DNA of 64,000 nt from Io17-Chloro-G2 sp034420695. GTDB lineage: Bacteria; Chloroflexota; Dehalococcoidia; Lucifugimonadales; UBA3495. Positions 52,059 through 61,536 of this stretch are shown here, piece by piece (the first letter of the stretch is position 1; the number at the start of each line of letters is the position of its first letter). The translations under genes were made by a program, and so were the position numbers. The stretch covers positions 29,106 through 93,105 of the forward strand of contig DAOULB010000042.1 in NCBI GenBank assembly GCA_034420695.1. The letters are read 5' to 3'. The notes beneath the pieces are model-generated. The model worked only from the letters and a program-made list of their open reading frames with translations, was not told where the DNA came from and searched no databases.

Positions 52059-53522
52059 CTACCTCAACTCCCTGAGTCTATCTTCCACCAGTTGGTTTAC
52101 CAAGTCCGGCTTGGCCTGTCCCTTGGTGAGCCGCATCACCTGCCCCACCAGGAACTTGCTGGCGTTCTCTTTGCCGTTGCGGAAGTCTTCTACAGCCTTG
52201 GGGTTGGTTTCTATAGCCTCGGTTACCGCCGCTTCCACGGCTGAAGTATCGCTGATCTGGGTGTAGCCCTTCTCTTCCACCACGGCAGCGGGAGATTTGC
52301 CCGTGTTGAATACCTCTTCCAGCACCGCCTTCGCGGTGTTGCCGTTTATCGCGCCGCGGTCAACGAGGCTTATCAATTCTACCAAGTGTCCGGGGGTGAC
52401 CATAGTCTCGGTTATGGAAGCGTTGTCCAAGTTCAGCAACCGGGTCAGGTCCCCCAGCATCCAGTTGCTGATGCTCTTGGCCAAGGCTTGGCCTGACCCG
52501 CCGGCAAGAACTGTGGCCGCTTCGTAGTAATCGGCCAGTGGCTTGGATTCAGTGAGCAGCCCGGCGTCGTATTCGGGGAGTCCGTACTCCCCGATGAAAC
52601 GCGCCTTTCTCTCGGGGGCCAGTTCCGGCAGCCGTTCCTTCAATTCCTCCACCCAGGACTGGTCGATGGTGAGTGGGGGCAAGTCCGGCTCCGGGAAATA
52701 CCGGTAATCGTGGGCATGCTCCTTGCTGCGCTGGGAGACTGTAACGTTTCTTTCTTCCACCCAGCCCCTGGTTTCTTGGGCGACCCTCCCGCCCTGCTCC
52801 AGGACCTTCCTTTGCCGTTCCTCTTCGTACTTCAGCGCCAGATAGACCGACCGGAAGCTGTTCATGTTCTTGACCTCCGCCTTGGAGCCCAGCTTGAGGC
52901 TTCCCTTGGGGCGGAGGCTGATATTGGCGTCGCAGCGGAAACTGCCGTCCTGCATGTTTCCGGTGGAAACGTCCAAGTATTGAAGAATGGAATGCAGGAT
53001 GGTCAGGTATTCTCTGGCTTCTTCCGGAGAACGCAGGTCGGGTTTGCTGACCACCTCCATGAGTGGCACCCCGGACCGGTTGACGTCGACAAGGCTGTAA
53101 GACTCGCCATATTCAGAGGGGTGGTGGTGCAGCTTGGCAACATCCTCCTCCAAGTGCACCCTTTCAATGCCGATGGCCCGCTCTCCCTGTCCCGCGTCGA
53201 TCACCAGTTGCCCCTGCACTGCCAAGGGCATGTCGTACTGGGAAATCTGGTATCCCTTCATCAGGTCAGGGTAAGGGTAGTTCTTGCGATCAAACTTGGT
53301 GTGTTCCGGGATCTGGCAACCCAGCGCCAAGCCGGTCATGATCGTGTATTCCACCGCCTTCCGGTTGATAACCGGCAGAGTGCCTGGAAGGCCCAGGCAG
53401 ACCGGGCACACCCGCTGGTTGGCCGGAGCGGCCTGGTAGTCGGCCCGGCAGGAGCAGAACATCTTGCTCTGGGTCTGGAGTTGGGCGTGGACTTCCAAGC
53501 CTATGACGGTTTCGTATTCCAC
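52059..53522 (-). CDS. gatB: Aspartyl/glutamyl-tRNA(Asn/Gln) amidotransferase subunit B
   Basis: 487 aa from a GTG at 53520-53522; the frame stays open upstream but family proteins start at YETVIGLEVHAQL. CSCRADYQAAPANQRVCPVCLGLPG, YPYPDLMKGYQISQYDMP and VDVNRSGVPLMEVVS are GatB hallmarks, and the C-terminal YqeY-like tail binds tRNA. GatB activates the acyl group on misacylated tRNA in the GatCAB complex. gatA and gatC are not here. Confidence 0.95.
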   Translation of the reverse strand: MEYETVIGLEVHAQLQTQSKMFCSCRADYQAAPANQRVCPVCLGLPGTLPVINRKAVEYTIMTGLALGCQIPEHTKFDRKNYPYPDLMKGYQISQYDMPLAVQGQLVIDAGQGERAIGIERVHLEEDVAKLHHHPSEYGESYSLVDVNRSGVPLMEVVSKPDLRSPEEAREYLTILHSILQYLDVSTGNMQDGSFRCDANISLRPKGSLKLGSKAEVKNMNSFRSVYLALKYEEERQRKVLEQGGRVAQETRGWVEERNVTVSQRSKEHAHDYRYFPEPDLPPLTIDQSWVEELKERLPELAPERKARFIGEYGLPEYDAGLLTESKPLADYYEAATVLAGGSGQALAKSISNWMLGDLTRLLNLDNASITETMVTPGHLVELISLVDRGAINGNTAKAVLEEVFNTGKSPAAVVEEKGYTQISDTSAVEAAVTEAIETNPKAVEDFRNGKENASKFLVGQVMRLTKGQAKPDLVNQLVEDRLRELR

Positions 53523-53556
53523 TTGCGAATCCCGATCTTCAATGGTCCAAGTGTTG

Positions 53557-53946
53557 TCACGCGTACCTGAAGATGGCTCCCAAAAGCGCAAGGCCACCAA
53601 GCAGCCCAACAAGCACGTACATCCCTACCCACCGGATATGACCCTGCATTTGAACACTTACATCGGACCTCAAATCAGTAGCGTTGGTCCTTATATCGGT
53701 CCGTAGTTCGGCGAAACCGGTCCGCATTTCGGCTCGCAATTCTGCGATTTCGGCCTTTACCTCGGCAATGTCGGTCTTCGATTCAGCTCGCAGTTCTGCG
53801 ATTTCGGCCTTTACTTCGGCAATGTCGGTCTTCGATTCGGCTCGCAGTTCTGCGATTTCGGCCTTTACTTCGCCGATATCGGCCTTAGTTGCGACATGCC
53901 CGTAAGCGCCTTCCAGCCGGCTTACCCGGTCCTCCATTGCGGTCAT
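53557..53946 (-). CDS. Coiled-coil protein with 18-residue repeats and membrane anchor
   Basis: 129 aa from the ATG at 53944-53946, which has GGAGG nine bases upstream. Three 18-residue repeats of the type KTDIAEVKAEIAELRAES occupy about 25-78, then a single membrane helix (VGMYVLVGLLGGLALLGAIF) at the C-terminus. Same length and plan as the protein at 15660-16049, with different repeat sequence. Function unknown; DUF1640-like proteins are the nearest type I can think of. Confidence 0.7.
   Translation of the reverse strand: MTAMEDRVSRLEGAYGHVATKADIGEVKAEIAELRAESKTDIAEVKAEIAELRAESKTDIAEVKAEIAELRAEMRTGFAELRTDIRTNATDLRSDVSVQMQGHIRWVGMYVLVGLLGGLALLGAIFRYA
53723..53884 (-). repeat. Three 54-bp tandem repeats within a coding region
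   Basis: Units at about 53723-53776, 53777-53830 and 53831-53884 differ at a few bases each and encode the 18-residue coiled-coil repeats, a likely site of copy-number change. Confidence 0.85.
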
Positions 53947-54047
53947 GCCAAAAGCCTCCGTCAGAGTCGCGGCCACCCGGGGTGTGCGACTCTTTCCCTA
54001 GTATAGCAGGCGCCGCAGGGATTGGGGCCGGGCGGTGTCAGCCGGGC

Positions 54048-54932
54048 TCACCTGCGGGTTGGCAGCACGGCTTGTGCCGTAGAGCCGATTTCCGAGGGAG
54101 AGGGGATAATCACGGCTCCTGCACTCCTCAAGGCGTCGACCTTGGCGGCGGCGGTGGCGTTCTCTCCGGTGACTATCGCCCCGGCGTGGCCCATGCGCTT
54201 GCCCGGGGGAGCGCTGGCGCCCACCACCAAGGCGCAGACCGGCTTGGTAAATTCATTTTTGATGTATTCGGCGGCCTCCTGTTCCATGGAGCCGCCGATT
54301 TCTCCGATGAGGACGACTTGCTCGGTCTCTGGGTCCTCGTTGAACAGTTGCAGCACATCCACGAAGTTGGTGCCGATAACCGGGTCGCCGCCAATCCCGA
54401 CGCAACTGGACTGGCCGAGGCCCAAGGCGGTGAGCTGTCCAACGGCTTCGTAGGTGAGGGTGCCGCTGCGGGAAAGCACACCGATGTTTCCGGGCAGGTG
54501 GATTGACCCCGGCATTATTCCAACCTTGCAGGAAGCTCCGGGATTGATCAAGCCGGGGCAGTTGGGACCGATCAGCCGGACCGGGCGAGTCTTCAGGTGC
54601 TCGTTGGCCTTTATGGTGTCCATTACAGGCACACCCTCGGTTATGCAGACGATGAGGGGAATGCCGGCCTCGGCTGCCTCCACCACGGCATCCATGGCAA
54701 AGGGGGGAGGCACGAAGACCAAGGACACATTGGCCCCTGTCTCCCGGACCGCCCGGTCAACCGTGTCGAACACCGGGATGTTGCCTTCGATAATCTGCCC
54801 ACCCCGGCCCGGGGTGACTCCGGCAACCACGTTGGTTCCGTAGGCCAGGCAGGCCTGCGTGTGAAATCCCCCTTCCCGTCCGGTAGCGCCTTGCACGACT
54901 ACCCGGGAATCTTCGTTTACTAGAATTCCCAT
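54048..54932 (-). CDS. sucD: Succinyl-CoA synthetase alpha subunit
   Basis: 294 aa from the ATG at 54930-54932. VVVQGATGREGGFHTQ and the CoA-binding fold at the N-terminus, IGPNCPGLINP, and the phospho-His motif KRMGHAGAIVTG near 245 are all present. Converts succinyl-CoA to succinate with nucleotide phosphorylation in the TCA cycle. It follows sucC by 66 bases. Confidence 0.95.
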   Translation of the reverse strand: MGILVNEDSRVVVQGATGREGGFHTQACLAYGTNVVAGVTPGRGGQIIEGNIPVFDTVDRAVRETGANVSLVFVPPPFAMDAVVEAAEAGIPLIVCITEGVPVMDTIKANEHLKTRPVRLIGPNCPGLINPGASCKVGIMPGSIHLPGNIGVLSRSGTLTYEAVGQLTALGLGQSSCVGIGGDPVIGTNFVDVLQLFNEDPETEQVVLIGEIGGSMEQEAAEYIKNEFTKPVCALVVGASAPPGKRMGHAGAIVTGENATAAAKVDALRSAGAVIIPSPSEIGSTAQAVLPTRR

Positions 54933-54998
54933 CCCGGCATTTTCCCGCTTTTCTCGCTCCCATCCTCCCATGTCCGGTCGGAGGGCTGGCATTCTACA

Positions 54999-56153
54999 TC
55001 AGGCGATTTGTGCTATGGCCGCTGCGGCCTCAGTCATAGTGTCGAAGAAGGTCACGGGCAAGCCCGAGTCCCGGAGAATAGCCTTGCCCTGTTCGGCGTT
55101 GGTGCCCAACATTCGGACGACCAGTGGATACCGCGAGCCTTTGGCTTGGTAGGCTGCCACGATTCCTTCGGCGGCTATGTCACACCGAAGAATTCCGCCG
55201 AAGAAGTTGACCAGCACCCGGTCGACGTCTTCGTCGGCTAAGATAATATCTACTGCGCTGGAAACCTTTTCCACGCTGGCTCCTCCGCCCACGTCCAGGA
55301 AGTTAGCCGCCCGGGAGCCTTGAGCGCTGATGACATCCATGGTCGCCATGGCCAGCCCGGCGCCGTTGACTAAGCAGCCCACGTTGCCGTCGAGCTTGAC
55401 ATAGGCAATGCCCAACTCCGATGCCCTGTTCTCCAGTTCGTTCTCCTGCGAGGGGTCGGCCAGATCCCGGAATTCTGGGTGACGGAACAGGGCATCGTCT
55501 TCCAGGTTGACCTTGCCGTCCAAGGCCAGGAGTTCCCCAGTCCCGGTGACCACCAGCGGGTTGATTTCGGCCAGGGAGCAGTCGGCCTCCACAAAGAGGC
55601 GGTACAGGGAACCCATCAGGCGTCCTACCTCCTGGGTCAACCCGGCGTCAAGGCCCAAACCGGACGCCAGCCGCCGGACTTGGAAGGGCATCAGACCCAA
55701 GACGGGGTCGATAACTTCCGAGAGGATTGCGCCGGGGTTAGAAGCCGCCACCTGCTCGATATCCATGCCACCGGATGCGCTGGCCAATACTACGGGACGG
55801 CGGTTGTCGCGGTCGACGGTGATGGCCAAGTAAATCTCCCGGGCGATGTCGGCGGTCTCTTCCACCAGAAGCTGCCGGACCGGGGCGCCTTCCGGGCCGG
55901 TCTGGGTGGTTACCAAGTTGTGCCCCAGCATGGATGTAGCAAAGGCAAGGGCTTCTTCCGGAGACCCGACGACCTTGATGCCGCCGGCCTGTCCCCGGCC
56001 CCCGGCGTGAACTTGGGCCTTGATTACCGCCTTGCCGCCCAACTGTCCGGTAGTGTAAGCGGCCTCATTTGCCGTGGAAGCCGCTTGCCCCCGGGGCACC
56101 GGAATGCCGTAACGGGCGAAGAGTTCTTTGGCCTGGTATTCGTGAACCTTCAT
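54999..56153 (-). CDS. sucC: Succinyl-CoA synthetase beta subunit
   Basis: 384 aa from the ATG at 56151-56153 (MKVHEYQAKELFARYGIPVP). ATP-grasp domain with AQVHAGGRGQAGG, LVEADCSLAEINPL and NGAGLAMATMD. A very stable hairpin stands 14 bases before the start codon and no clear ribosome site is seen. Operon sucCD. Confidence 0.95.
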   Translation of the reverse strand: MKVHEYQAKELFARYGIPVPRGQAASTANEAAYTTGQLGGKAVIKAQVHAGGRGQAGGIKVVGSPEEALAFATSMLGHNLVTTQTGPEGAPVRQLLVEETADIAREIYLAITVDRDNRRPVVLASASGGMDIEQVAASNPGAILSEVIDPVLGLMPFQVRRLASGLGLDAGLTQEVGRLMGSLYRLFVEADCSLAEINPLVVTGTGELLALDGKVNLEDDALFRHPEFRDLADPSQENELENRASELGIAYVKLDGNVGCLVNGAGLAMATMDVISAQGSRAANFLDVGGGASVEKVSSAVDIILADEDVDRVLVNFFGGILRCDIAAEGIVAAYQAKGSRYPLVVRMLGTNAEQGKAILRDSGLPVTFFDTMTEAAAAIAQIA

Positions 56154-56167
56154 AAGGAAATCGGCCG

Positions 56168-56200
56168 CGATGCCCCGGGGGCCGAGGCCCCGGGGCATCG
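56168..56200 (-). promoter_or_regulatory. Perfect 13-bp GC hairpin upstream of sucC
   Basis: CGATGCCCCGGGG pairs fully with CCCCGGGGCATCG around a seven-base loop. It lies between hflC and sucC, just before the sucC start. No T-run follows on the minus strand, so it is not a textbook terminator; a leader structure or processing site is possible. Confidence 0.6.
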
Positions 56201-56251
56201 CCAGGCCAACTATTACTTCACTCTTCTAACCAGGAATGGTCCAGATTGCTC

Positions 56252-57304
56252 TTAATTCCCACCTTCTTGAGGGGCAGCTGGGAGGCTTTCGAAGAGCTTG
56301 AAAATGTCGGTTGCAGCGTCCGCCAGTTCCTGATCCACGTTTTGGGAGGCAGTTGGACCTTGAAGGAACTGGAAGACATCCGCTTCAGAGGACAGGATGA
56401 CCGTAGTCTGCTGATTCATGAAGTTCCGATAGGCCTCCATGCTCCTCTGGAAAGCGAAGAAGTCCGGGTCCTCGTTGAGGGCTTCAGCAAGGATGGAAAT
56501 CGCTTCGGCTTCGCCTTCACCCCTTAGCCGGTTGGAGTCGCGGTCGGCAGAGGCCAAGATGATTTCCACGTCCCTGTCGGCTTGGGCCCGGCGGCGCCTG
56601 GATTCCTCTTCACCCTCCGCCCTCAGCCGGCGGGCGATTTTCTCTCTTTCCGAGCGCATTCGTTCGAAGACCCTTTCCGAGACTTCCCTAGAGAAGTCGG
56701 CCCGCTTGATGCGAACGTCCAGCATTTCAATTCCGAATGGTTCAGGTTCTACGGCCAAGGCATTCCGGATGGCGGCCAATACTTGGTCCAGCATCTCGGT
56801 CCTGGTCTCGGTGGCGAAGACTTGGGTGTTGCCCTCGTCGTCCGTAATGGGGTTCCCCTCTTCGTCTTCCTCAAAGTCTCCGCCGATGATTTCTTCCCGG
56901 CTGCGTTCGGCAACGATGGCCCGGAGAGCGGCGTTGATTCTTTGCCCGAGGACCCGGTCGGCGTTGTCGGGCGTCTGCAGGGTCTTGCGGAACTGCACCG
57001 GGTCGATGATGCGGTACCGGGAGTAGGCGTCAATTTCCAACGCGTTGATGTCCTTGTCCAGCCTCTGCTGTGGGGGTGCGTCGATCCTGAGGACCCGCCG
57101 GTCATAGGAGGTGACAGTGTCCAGGAAAGGGACCTTGGAATACAGCCCGGAGGAGGTCTTTACGGACTGGACTTCACCGAAACGGGTCACGATAACCTGC
57201 TCGGTGACGTCGACAATGTAAAGGGCCTTAACCTGGCTGGTGCCGGGCCAGAGGAAAATCAACAACAGAACGATGAGTACGGCTACCGGAATGACGACTT
57301 TCAT
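56252..57304 (-). CDS. hflC: HflC-like SPFH membrane protein
   Basis: 350 aa. One N-terminal membrane helix (MKVVIPVAVLIVLLLIFLW), SPFH/band 7 domain at about 25-215 (EQVIVTRFGEVQSV...YSRYRIIDPVQF), then a charged helical region (RRRRAQADRDVEIILASADR). An acidic insert around 140-160 is unusual. HflC with HflK forms a cage around FtsH in the inner membrane. It follows hflK by 47 bases; ftsH is further upstream on the same strand. Confidence 0.9.
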   Translation of the reverse strand: MKVVIPVAVLIVLLLIFLWPGTSQVKALYIVDVTEQVIVTRFGEVQSVKTSSGLYSKVPFLDTVTSYDRRVLRIDAPPQQRLDKDINALEIDAYSRYRIIDPVQFRKTLQTPDNADRVLGQRINAALRAIVAERSREEIIGGDFEEDEEGNPITDDEGNTQVFATETRTEMLDQVLAAIRNALAVEPEPFGIEMLDVRIKRADFSREVSERVFERMRSEREKIARRLRAEGEEESRRRRAQADRDVEIILASADRDSNRLRGEGEAEAISILAEALNEDPDFFAFQRSMEAYRNFMNQQTTVILSSEADVFQFLQGPTASQNVDQELADAATDIFKLFESLPAAPQEGGN

Positions 57305-57351
57305 TTCTTGATGGACGCCCCTTATCGGATAGAAGGAATGTTCAAGGTGCC

Positions 57352-58443
57352 TTAAGGACTCGGGCTGGGCCCCACGGGGACCGGCAGGATGCTGTTCTCC
57401 TGGCCAGAACCCAGCAGGAGAACGGCCTCAGCCTCCGGTGAAACGATGATCTTGGTCACGCCGGGCAGAACATCTTCCATTGCCTCCAAATAGAGGCGTT
57501 GGCGGGTCACGTCCTGTGACTTGCGGTACTCTTCAAGAATCGAAGTGAAGCGCTGAGCTTCACCTTCTGCCCTGGCGATACGGGCTTGCTTGAAGGCTTC
57601 GGCTGGTTGAATGATCTGCTGTGCTTGACCTCTTGCTTCGGGGATAACCTGGTTCTCGTAGGCTTGGGCTTGGTTGATGGCCGTTTCCTTGTCCTGGCGG
57701 GCTTGCAACACATCAAAGAAGGCGTCCCGCACTTCTTCAGGGGCTTGGACTGCCTGCAATTCCACGCTGATGACGTTGATGCCGGTGTTGTAGCTGTTCA
57801 GGATGCCTTGCAGTCTGTCCCTGGTGGCCTGTTCCACCTGCACCCGCTCTTCGGCCAGAACGTCGCCCAGCCCCCTCTGGCCCACCACCAAGCGCAGGGC
57901 AGCCTCGGCGGCGTCCTTCAAGGTGCGGCCGTCCGGCTGCCCAGCCGGGATGTTTCTCACCGCCTCCCCTGGATCATTCACCCGGAAGAGGAAGTCTACC
58001 AAGTCCTCGATGTCATATTGGACGACCATGCGGACATCGATGATGTTCAGGTCACCGCTGATCATCAGGGCTTCCACCGGAACGCTGGCGTCGGGTACTC
58101 CCTCTGCGCTCCGGAACCCCAATTCCATCCGCCTGACTTGATTAACTTCGAACTTGTTGGTGTTTCCGACGGGAGCCGGCCACCACCAGTGAAGGCCAGT
58201 CTCGGTAACCGGCGGCGTCTGGACCTCTCCGAAACGGCGAAGAGCCGCCGCTTCTCCGGGCGCTATCTGGTAGAAGCCGGTGGCTGCCCAGATGATGATG
58301 ATGACGGCTATAAAGGCGAGTATGGCCAAGCCGATGCCACCCCCGCCCAGACGCTCTAAAATGCGTCCTAGGGTCCCGCGGAAATTGGACATTAATTGAT
58401 CGAAATCAATTTCGGGTTGCCTGGGTCCTCCGGGTGGGTACAT
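57352..58443 (-). CDS. hflK: HflK-like SPFH membrane protein
   Basis: 363 aa. Gly/Pro-rich cytosolic N-terminus, one membrane helix (about 36-60), SPFH domain (GFYQIAPGEAAALRRFGEV...VVQYDIEDLVDFLFRV), then a coiled coil with the conserved YLEAMEDVLPGVTKIIVSPEA. Partner of HflC in control of the FtsH protease. Confidence 0.92.
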   Translation of the reverse strand: MYPPGGPRQPEIDFDQLMSNFRGTLGRILERLGGGGIGLAILAFIAVIIIIWAATGFYQIAPGEAAALRRFGEVQTPPVTETGLHWWWPAPVGNTNKFEVNQVRRMELGFRSAEGVPDASVPVEALMISGDLNIIDVRMVVQYDIEDLVDFLFRVNDPGEAVRNIPAGQPDGRTLKDAAEAALRLVVGQRGLGDVLAEERVQVEQATRDRLQGILNSYNTGINVISVELQAVQAPEEVRDAFFDVLQARQDKETAINQAQAYENQVIPEARGQAQQIIQPAEAFKQARIARAEGEAQRFTSILEEYRKSQDVTRQRLYLEAMEDVLPGVTKIIVSPEAEAVLLLGSGQENSILPVPVGPSPSP

Positions 58444-58963
58444 AGAACTGCTTCCTTTGGGATTTACGTTTTTGCGCCTTCAGAATTGGCTGCTCGGCTG
58501 CGAGGACAATGCCCGTGGGGATAAACTGCTGATAGATTGTAGCACCTTACTCACCGGTTAGACATGCCACCCTTCTTGACTGTAACTGTTCAGCCTTATG
58601 AGAACCTGCTTTGCGCGCGGCGGCCGCGTCTATTCTGGGTGGCAATCCATGAGGGTCCAAATAGCTCCTAATTGCCCGCAATGCCGAGCAGCAACTCTTG
58701 AATGGGCCCGCTGCCTGCCCCGCCTGGGACCTTCTCGGAGCCGGTATCCAATACGGTGGCGCAGGCATGTTATCCCTTTAGCCGCCGCTGAAACAAGGCT
58801 AATGGCCCCGGTTTTGGCATGGTTTCCCGGCATTATTGGGGCAGGAGGTTGATGGGCCCTTGAAACGGGGCCAGGCAACATCGGTTCATTGATAGCGGCT
58901 CAATTATAATGTCGTAGAAAGGAATTAACCGGTGGAGCTTTAACACGGGCGGAGGCTGTATTC
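58444..58963. other. 520-base region between hflK and a small gene
   Basis: Expected to hold the hflK promoter on the minus strand (a TACAAT occurs near 58537) and one for the next gene on the plus strand (TATAAT at 58905-58910, -35 weak). Frames of about 80 codons exist on both strands but lack ribosome sites and protein-like composition. I recognise no RNA gene. Confidence 0.4.
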
Positions 58964-59221
58964 ATGGAAGACCACGGAATTACCCTGACACCTTCTGAAG
59001 ACATGACCAGAATCCAAGTTACCTGTGAGCACCAGAGCGGGTTGATATACATTGTGCCCGCGGACCGGAGCTGGGTCTGCAGCCAGGGCATGATCCCAGC
59101 CCACGCGCTGGCCGGATTCTTTCGCGAACTGGTGCAGTTGAAGGACCCGCAAGTGCAGGGGCTTATGGGTCAGTGGGGAATCTTTTACCGCCAACTGCCT
59201 ATTGACGAGGCCTCGGACTAA
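58964..59221 (+). CDS. Small hypothetical protein, 85 aa
   Basis: ATG preceded by GGAGG at eight bases, and TATAAT about 55 bases upstream. The protein (MEDHGITLTPSEDMTRIQVT..., then GLIYIVPADRSWVCSQG) is soluble with a beta-rich first half and a helical second half; no family recognised. It is convergent with ftsH. Confidence 0.6.
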   Translation: MEDHGITLTPSEDMTRIQVTCEHQSGLIYIVPADRSWVCSQGMIPAHALAGFFRELVQLKDPQVQGLMGQWGIFYRQLPIDEASD

Positions 59222-59245
59222 GAGCAGCAGGGTATCAAGAGAAGA

Positions 59246-59268
59246 GCCGGCGTGAATATGGCGCCGGC
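59246..59268. terminator. Hairpin between convergent genes
   Basis: GCCGGCG and CGCCGGC with a short loop, followed on the plus strand by CTTCTTGTT. A weak, possibly bidirectional terminator for the small gene and ftsH. Confidence 0.4.
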
Positions 59269-59323
59269 CCTCAAGCTTCTTGTTCAATTCCAGCAAGAAC
59301 GCATCCGGAGAGAACTTCCTGCC

Positions 59324-61321
59324 CTAACCGTCATCGCCGCTGCCCACAGAAGGTGGGCTGGTGTCCAGCGAGGCCGAAAGCGTTGGGGCCGGCTGGGGTT
59401 GGACCGGTTGGTGGGGAGTCCCGGTGTATGCTGCGCCCTCCGGTGGAGTTTCGGGGGAAACCGTAGGCACTGCGGAGTCATCGTCGGGGAAATCGTCGTT
59501 GAATAGCCGGTTCAGGTTCTCTCCTGAAACCGATTCGTGCTCGATGAGGAACTCGGCAAGCTTGACCAGCTTGGTTTTGTGCTCGGAAATGATGTCCTTG
59601 GCCCGATGGTAGGCGCCGTCAATCAGTTCTTTGACTTCGTCGTCAATTTCCTCGGCAACCTTGTCGCCGTAGTCCCGCTCCTCGCTGATCTCCCGTCCCA
59701 GGAAGACCATTTCCTCCCGTTTTCCGAAGGTCCGCGGGCCCAGGGCCTCGCTCATTCCGTACCGCTTGATCATGCTCAGGGCTGTCTTGGTGGCGCGCTC
59801 TATGTCATTGCTGGCGCCGGTGGTGAGTTCGTCGAATATCTCTTCCTCGGCCACCCTGCCGCCCATGGTGACCGCCAGCATGTCGCTGAACTGGTTCTTG
59901 GTCCACAGGTACCGGTCTTCGTCGGGGAGCAGGGATGTGTGCCCGCCCATGTTCCCCCGGGAGACGATGGAAATCTTGTGCACCCGGTCGGCGTGGGGAA
60001 GGACCCAGGCCACCAAGGCGTGGCCCGACTCGTGATAGGCGGTCATTTCCTTTTCACGGGCGCTGATAACCCGGCTCTTGCGTTCCGGGCCAGCGATAAT
60101 CCGCTCCACGGCCTCTTCGAATTCCGCCATGAAAATGGACTTCTTGTTCTGCCGGGCGGCGAGGATTGCGGCCTCGTTGACCAAGTTGGACAGGTCCGCT
60201 CCGCTGAAGCCCGGAGTCTCCTTTGCCAGGGTATCCAGGGTGACTTCGGGGGCCAGGGGCTTGCCGGCGGAGTGGACTTTGAGAATCTCCTGGCGGCCCC
60301 TGACGTCCGGCAGGTCCAAGGTCACCCGCCGGTCGAACCGTCCGGGACGGAGCAGGGCTGGGTCAAGGATGTCGGGGCGGTTGGTGGCGGCCACGACGAT
60401 GATGTTGGTGTTGGTCTCGAATCCGTCCATTTCCACCAGGATCTGGTTCAGGGTCTGTTCACGCTCGTCATGTCCTCCGCCCAGACCGGCGCCGCGATGG
60501 CGGCCTACCGCGTCGATTTCATCGACGAAGACAATGCACGGGGCATTGCGCTTGGCCTGCTCGAACAGGTCACGCACGCGAGCGGCGCCCACGCCTACGA
60601 ACATTTCCACAAATTCGCTGCCGCTGATGTGGAAGAAAGGCACCCCCGCCTCGCCAGCTACAGCCCTGGCCAGCAACGTCTTGCCGGTGCCGGGCTGTCC
60701 AACCAAGAGCACTCCCTTCGGGATGCGGGCGCCCAAGGACATGAACCTTTCGGGGTATTTCAGGAACTCAACGACTTCAAAGAGTTCGGCCTTGGCTTCT
60801 TCGACGCCGGCGACGTCGTTGAAAGTGACGCCGGGACGGTTGAAGGGCATCATCCGGGCCCGGCTCCGCCCAAAGCTCATGGTCTGGTTGTTACTGCCTT
60901 GGGCTTGGCGCATCATGAACAGGATCAGCCCGCCGAAGATGATCACCGGCAGGAAGTTGATGAGCAAGCTGAACAGGCTGCTGAAGCCGCTGGAGCCTTT
61001 GAAGACCACCTCGACGCCGCTGGGAGGGCCCACCTCGACGCCGCTTTCCACCAGCAGGCTGATGATGTCCGTATTTTCACTGATCCGGCTGGTGAACCGG
61101 TCCGGGGAACCAACATTGGTCGCCTTGGGGTAAACCGTAAGCTTCTTGCCGTCAACTACTATTTCATTGACTTCGTTGTTCTTGGCCATTGCTATGACGG
61201 TGGTCAGCGGCTCTTCGCTCCTGCCTCCGAAACTGGGCAACAGCGTATAGAAGATTACGATAACTCCAACAATGACCAGCAGATAGACGAAGCTATTTCG
61301 TAGCCAACGATTGCTTCCCAT
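59324..61321 (-). CDS. ftsH: ATP-dependent zinc metalloprotease FtsH
   Basis: 665 aa, AGAGGA upstream of the ATG. Two membrane helices (about 8-27 and 110-133) with an extracytoplasmic domain between, AAA module with Walker A VGQPGTGKTLL, Walker B CIVFVDEIDAVG and the SRH region (TNRPDILDPALLRPGRFDR). Zinc site HESGHALVAW with the third ligand Asp further on. It degrades misassembled membrane proteins and is probably controlled by the HflK/HflC products encoded just downstream in this map. Confidence 0.97.
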   Translation of the reverse strand: MGSNRWLRNSFVYLLVIVGVIVIFYTLLPSFGGRSEEPLTTVIAMAKNNEVNEIVVDGKKLTVYPKATNVGSPDRFTSRISENTDIISLLVESGVEVGPPSGVEVVFKGSSGFSSLFSLLINFLPVIIFGGLILFMMRQAQGSNNQTMSFGRSRARMMPFNRPGVTFNDVAGVEEAKAELFEVVEFLKYPERFMSLGARIPKGVLLVGQPGTGKTLLARAVAGEAGVPFFHISGSEFVEMFVGVGAARVRDLFEQAKRNAPCIVFVDEIDAVGRHRGAGLGGGHDEREQTLNQILVEMDGFETNTNIIVVAATNRPDILDPALLRPGRFDRRVTLDLPDVRGRQEILKVHSAGKPLAPEVTLDTLAKETPGFSGADLSNLVNEAAILAARQNKKSIFMAEFEEAVERIIAGPERKSRVISAREKEMTAYHESGHALVAWVLPHADRVHKISIVSRGNMGGHTSLLPDEDRYLWTKNQFSDMLAVTMGGRVAEEEIFDELTTGASNDIERATKTALSMIKRYGMSEALGPRTFGKREEMVFLGREISEERDYGDKVAEEIDDEVKELIDGAYHRAKDIISEHKTKLVKLAEFLIEHESVSGENLNRLFNDDFPDDDSAVPTVSPETPPEGAAYTGTPHQPVQPQPAPTLSASLDTSPPSVGSGDDG

Positions 61322-61393
61322 TGAATTCCTCTAAGAGACTCCCGTAGCCGCCTGCGGCAGTCTCGTGTTTCGAAACCGCAACAGAGTATCTAT

Positions 61394-61422
61394 ATATTAA
61401 ATCAGCGGCCTTCATATTGCAA
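61394..61422 (-). promoter_or_regulatory. Candidate ftsH promoter
   Basis: On the minus strand TTGCAA (61417-61422), a 17-base spacer, TAATAT (61394-61399). The leader would be about 65 bases. Confidence 0.5.
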
Positions 61423-61536
61423 AATGACAGTTAGCGTTGATAATCTGAAATACTGGAATCGCAGCCCGCGGCATTGCCGCCTGCTGCTCTTTCATATGCT
61501 ATCTTTTGATGACAACGCGGTTGTCAGGAGGCTTCT

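Noticed and set aside
59537..61303. A 588-codon open frame on the plus strand opposite ftsH
   Set aside because: It mirrors the codon structure of ftsH, has composition typical of GC-rich antisense frames and no family motif.
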